A stretch of 30,220 nt of DNA from an uncultured Azospirillum sp. (GTDB taxonomy: Bacteria; Pseudomonadota; Alphaproteobacteria; RF32; CAG-239). Below, in pieces: positions 29,874 to 30,220 of this stretch; the first letter of the stretch is position 1, and every line of letters begins with the position of its first letter. The translations under genes and the position numbers were made by a program. A model generated the notes under the pieces. The model did no database searches. It saw only the letters and a program-made list of their open reading frames with translations, and was not told where the DNA came from. Location of the stretch: NCBI GenBank assembly GCA_900539605.1, contig UQCS01000017.1, positions 1 through 30,220 of the forward strand, written 5' to 3'.

Positions 29874-30220
29874 AAGGCGTTGAAGGTATTCATTAAATTC
29901 TTCGTCGGTTACGGGTTAGTTATCACTTTTTTATGATAATAAATTGATATAGATCATCTGGGCACAGCACCATGGAAGCCTGACATATCTGTCTGTTATC
30001 CTTTTTCTATGGATATTTAGTGATTCATTGTAAGATTTTGAGGTATATGGCCTTAGTTCATGTATATAATTTCTAACTTTTTCGGTATTTTTTCTACTTT
30101 AACTACGTAGTGGGCATTCCCCAACTGCCTCCCTTATATTTATATCTTGCCTCTTCTCATAGCTAATTTCTCAACGACGGCCTCCATGAACGGCTCTTAT
30201 AATTTTTCTATTTTTCATTT
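29874..30220. other. AT-rich right edge without a supported gene
   Basis: No intact gene is visible. On the minus strand a 55-codon open stretch (29931-30098, with RNYIHELRPYTSKSY and IHRKRITDRY) reads like protein but has no start and may be the remains of a gene. Short dead frames flank it. Confidence 0.3.

Overview
This window looks like a chromosome segment of an alphaproteobacterium, probably gut-associated. The first inference comes from the housekeeping genes: rpoH, prmC followed by a DUF4167 gene, hflK-hflC-degP, an Mrp/ApbC ATPase, asnS, ssb and uvrA. The habitat guess comes from parts that resemble Bacteroidota gene content: an Mpi-like serine invertase with an invertible promoter, a GH24 lysozyme, and a lipoprotein remnant. 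No 16S gene is present, so the taxonomy is inference.

Layout. Positions 1-300 hold a promoter-driven structured RNA candidate (copy 1) and the mrp terminator. mrp (302-1282, minus) diverges from a tight operon hflK-hflC-degP-holC-vanX-like (1387-5770). From 5771 to 7722 there is little protein coding: a 112-bp tandem repeat, one XRE regulator (6161-6691, minus), a second copy of the structured RNA with its own promoter and terminator (minus), and a purine-rich 19-bp periodic array inside a 157-bp direct repeat. From 7723 to 14281 all genes run on the minus strand: asnS, a secreted protein, rpoH, a small ORF, prmC, DUF4167, a membrane phosphoesterase, and a small Cys-rich membrane protein. A SlyB-like lipoprotein with an unknown gene (14463-15910) and tRNA-Glu follow on the plus strand.

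Positions 16110-18140 are decaying accessory DNA. They hold a frameshifted nucleoside-kinase-like P-loop gene, an intact MarR gene behind a perfect 26-bp palindrome, a 26-residue nitroreductase stump, and a lipoprotein gene with two mutually compensating frameshifts. A GH24 lysozyme is next. Core genes resume with DUF421, ssb, a periplasmic binding protein, and uvrA with an SOS-box-like site in its promoter.

The most interesting part is 25116-29139. A two-gene minus-strand operon encodes a PGDYG-like protein and an 818-residue adenosine-deaminase-like plus SLOG fusion. Upstream lies a segment of about 124 bp bounded by 15-bp inverted repeats, next to an Mpi-family serine recombinase. The segment carries a good outward promoter that now points at the operon. 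This reads as a phase-variable switch controlling a nucleotide-processing or conflict-type module; inversion would turn the promoter toward the recombinase gene instead.
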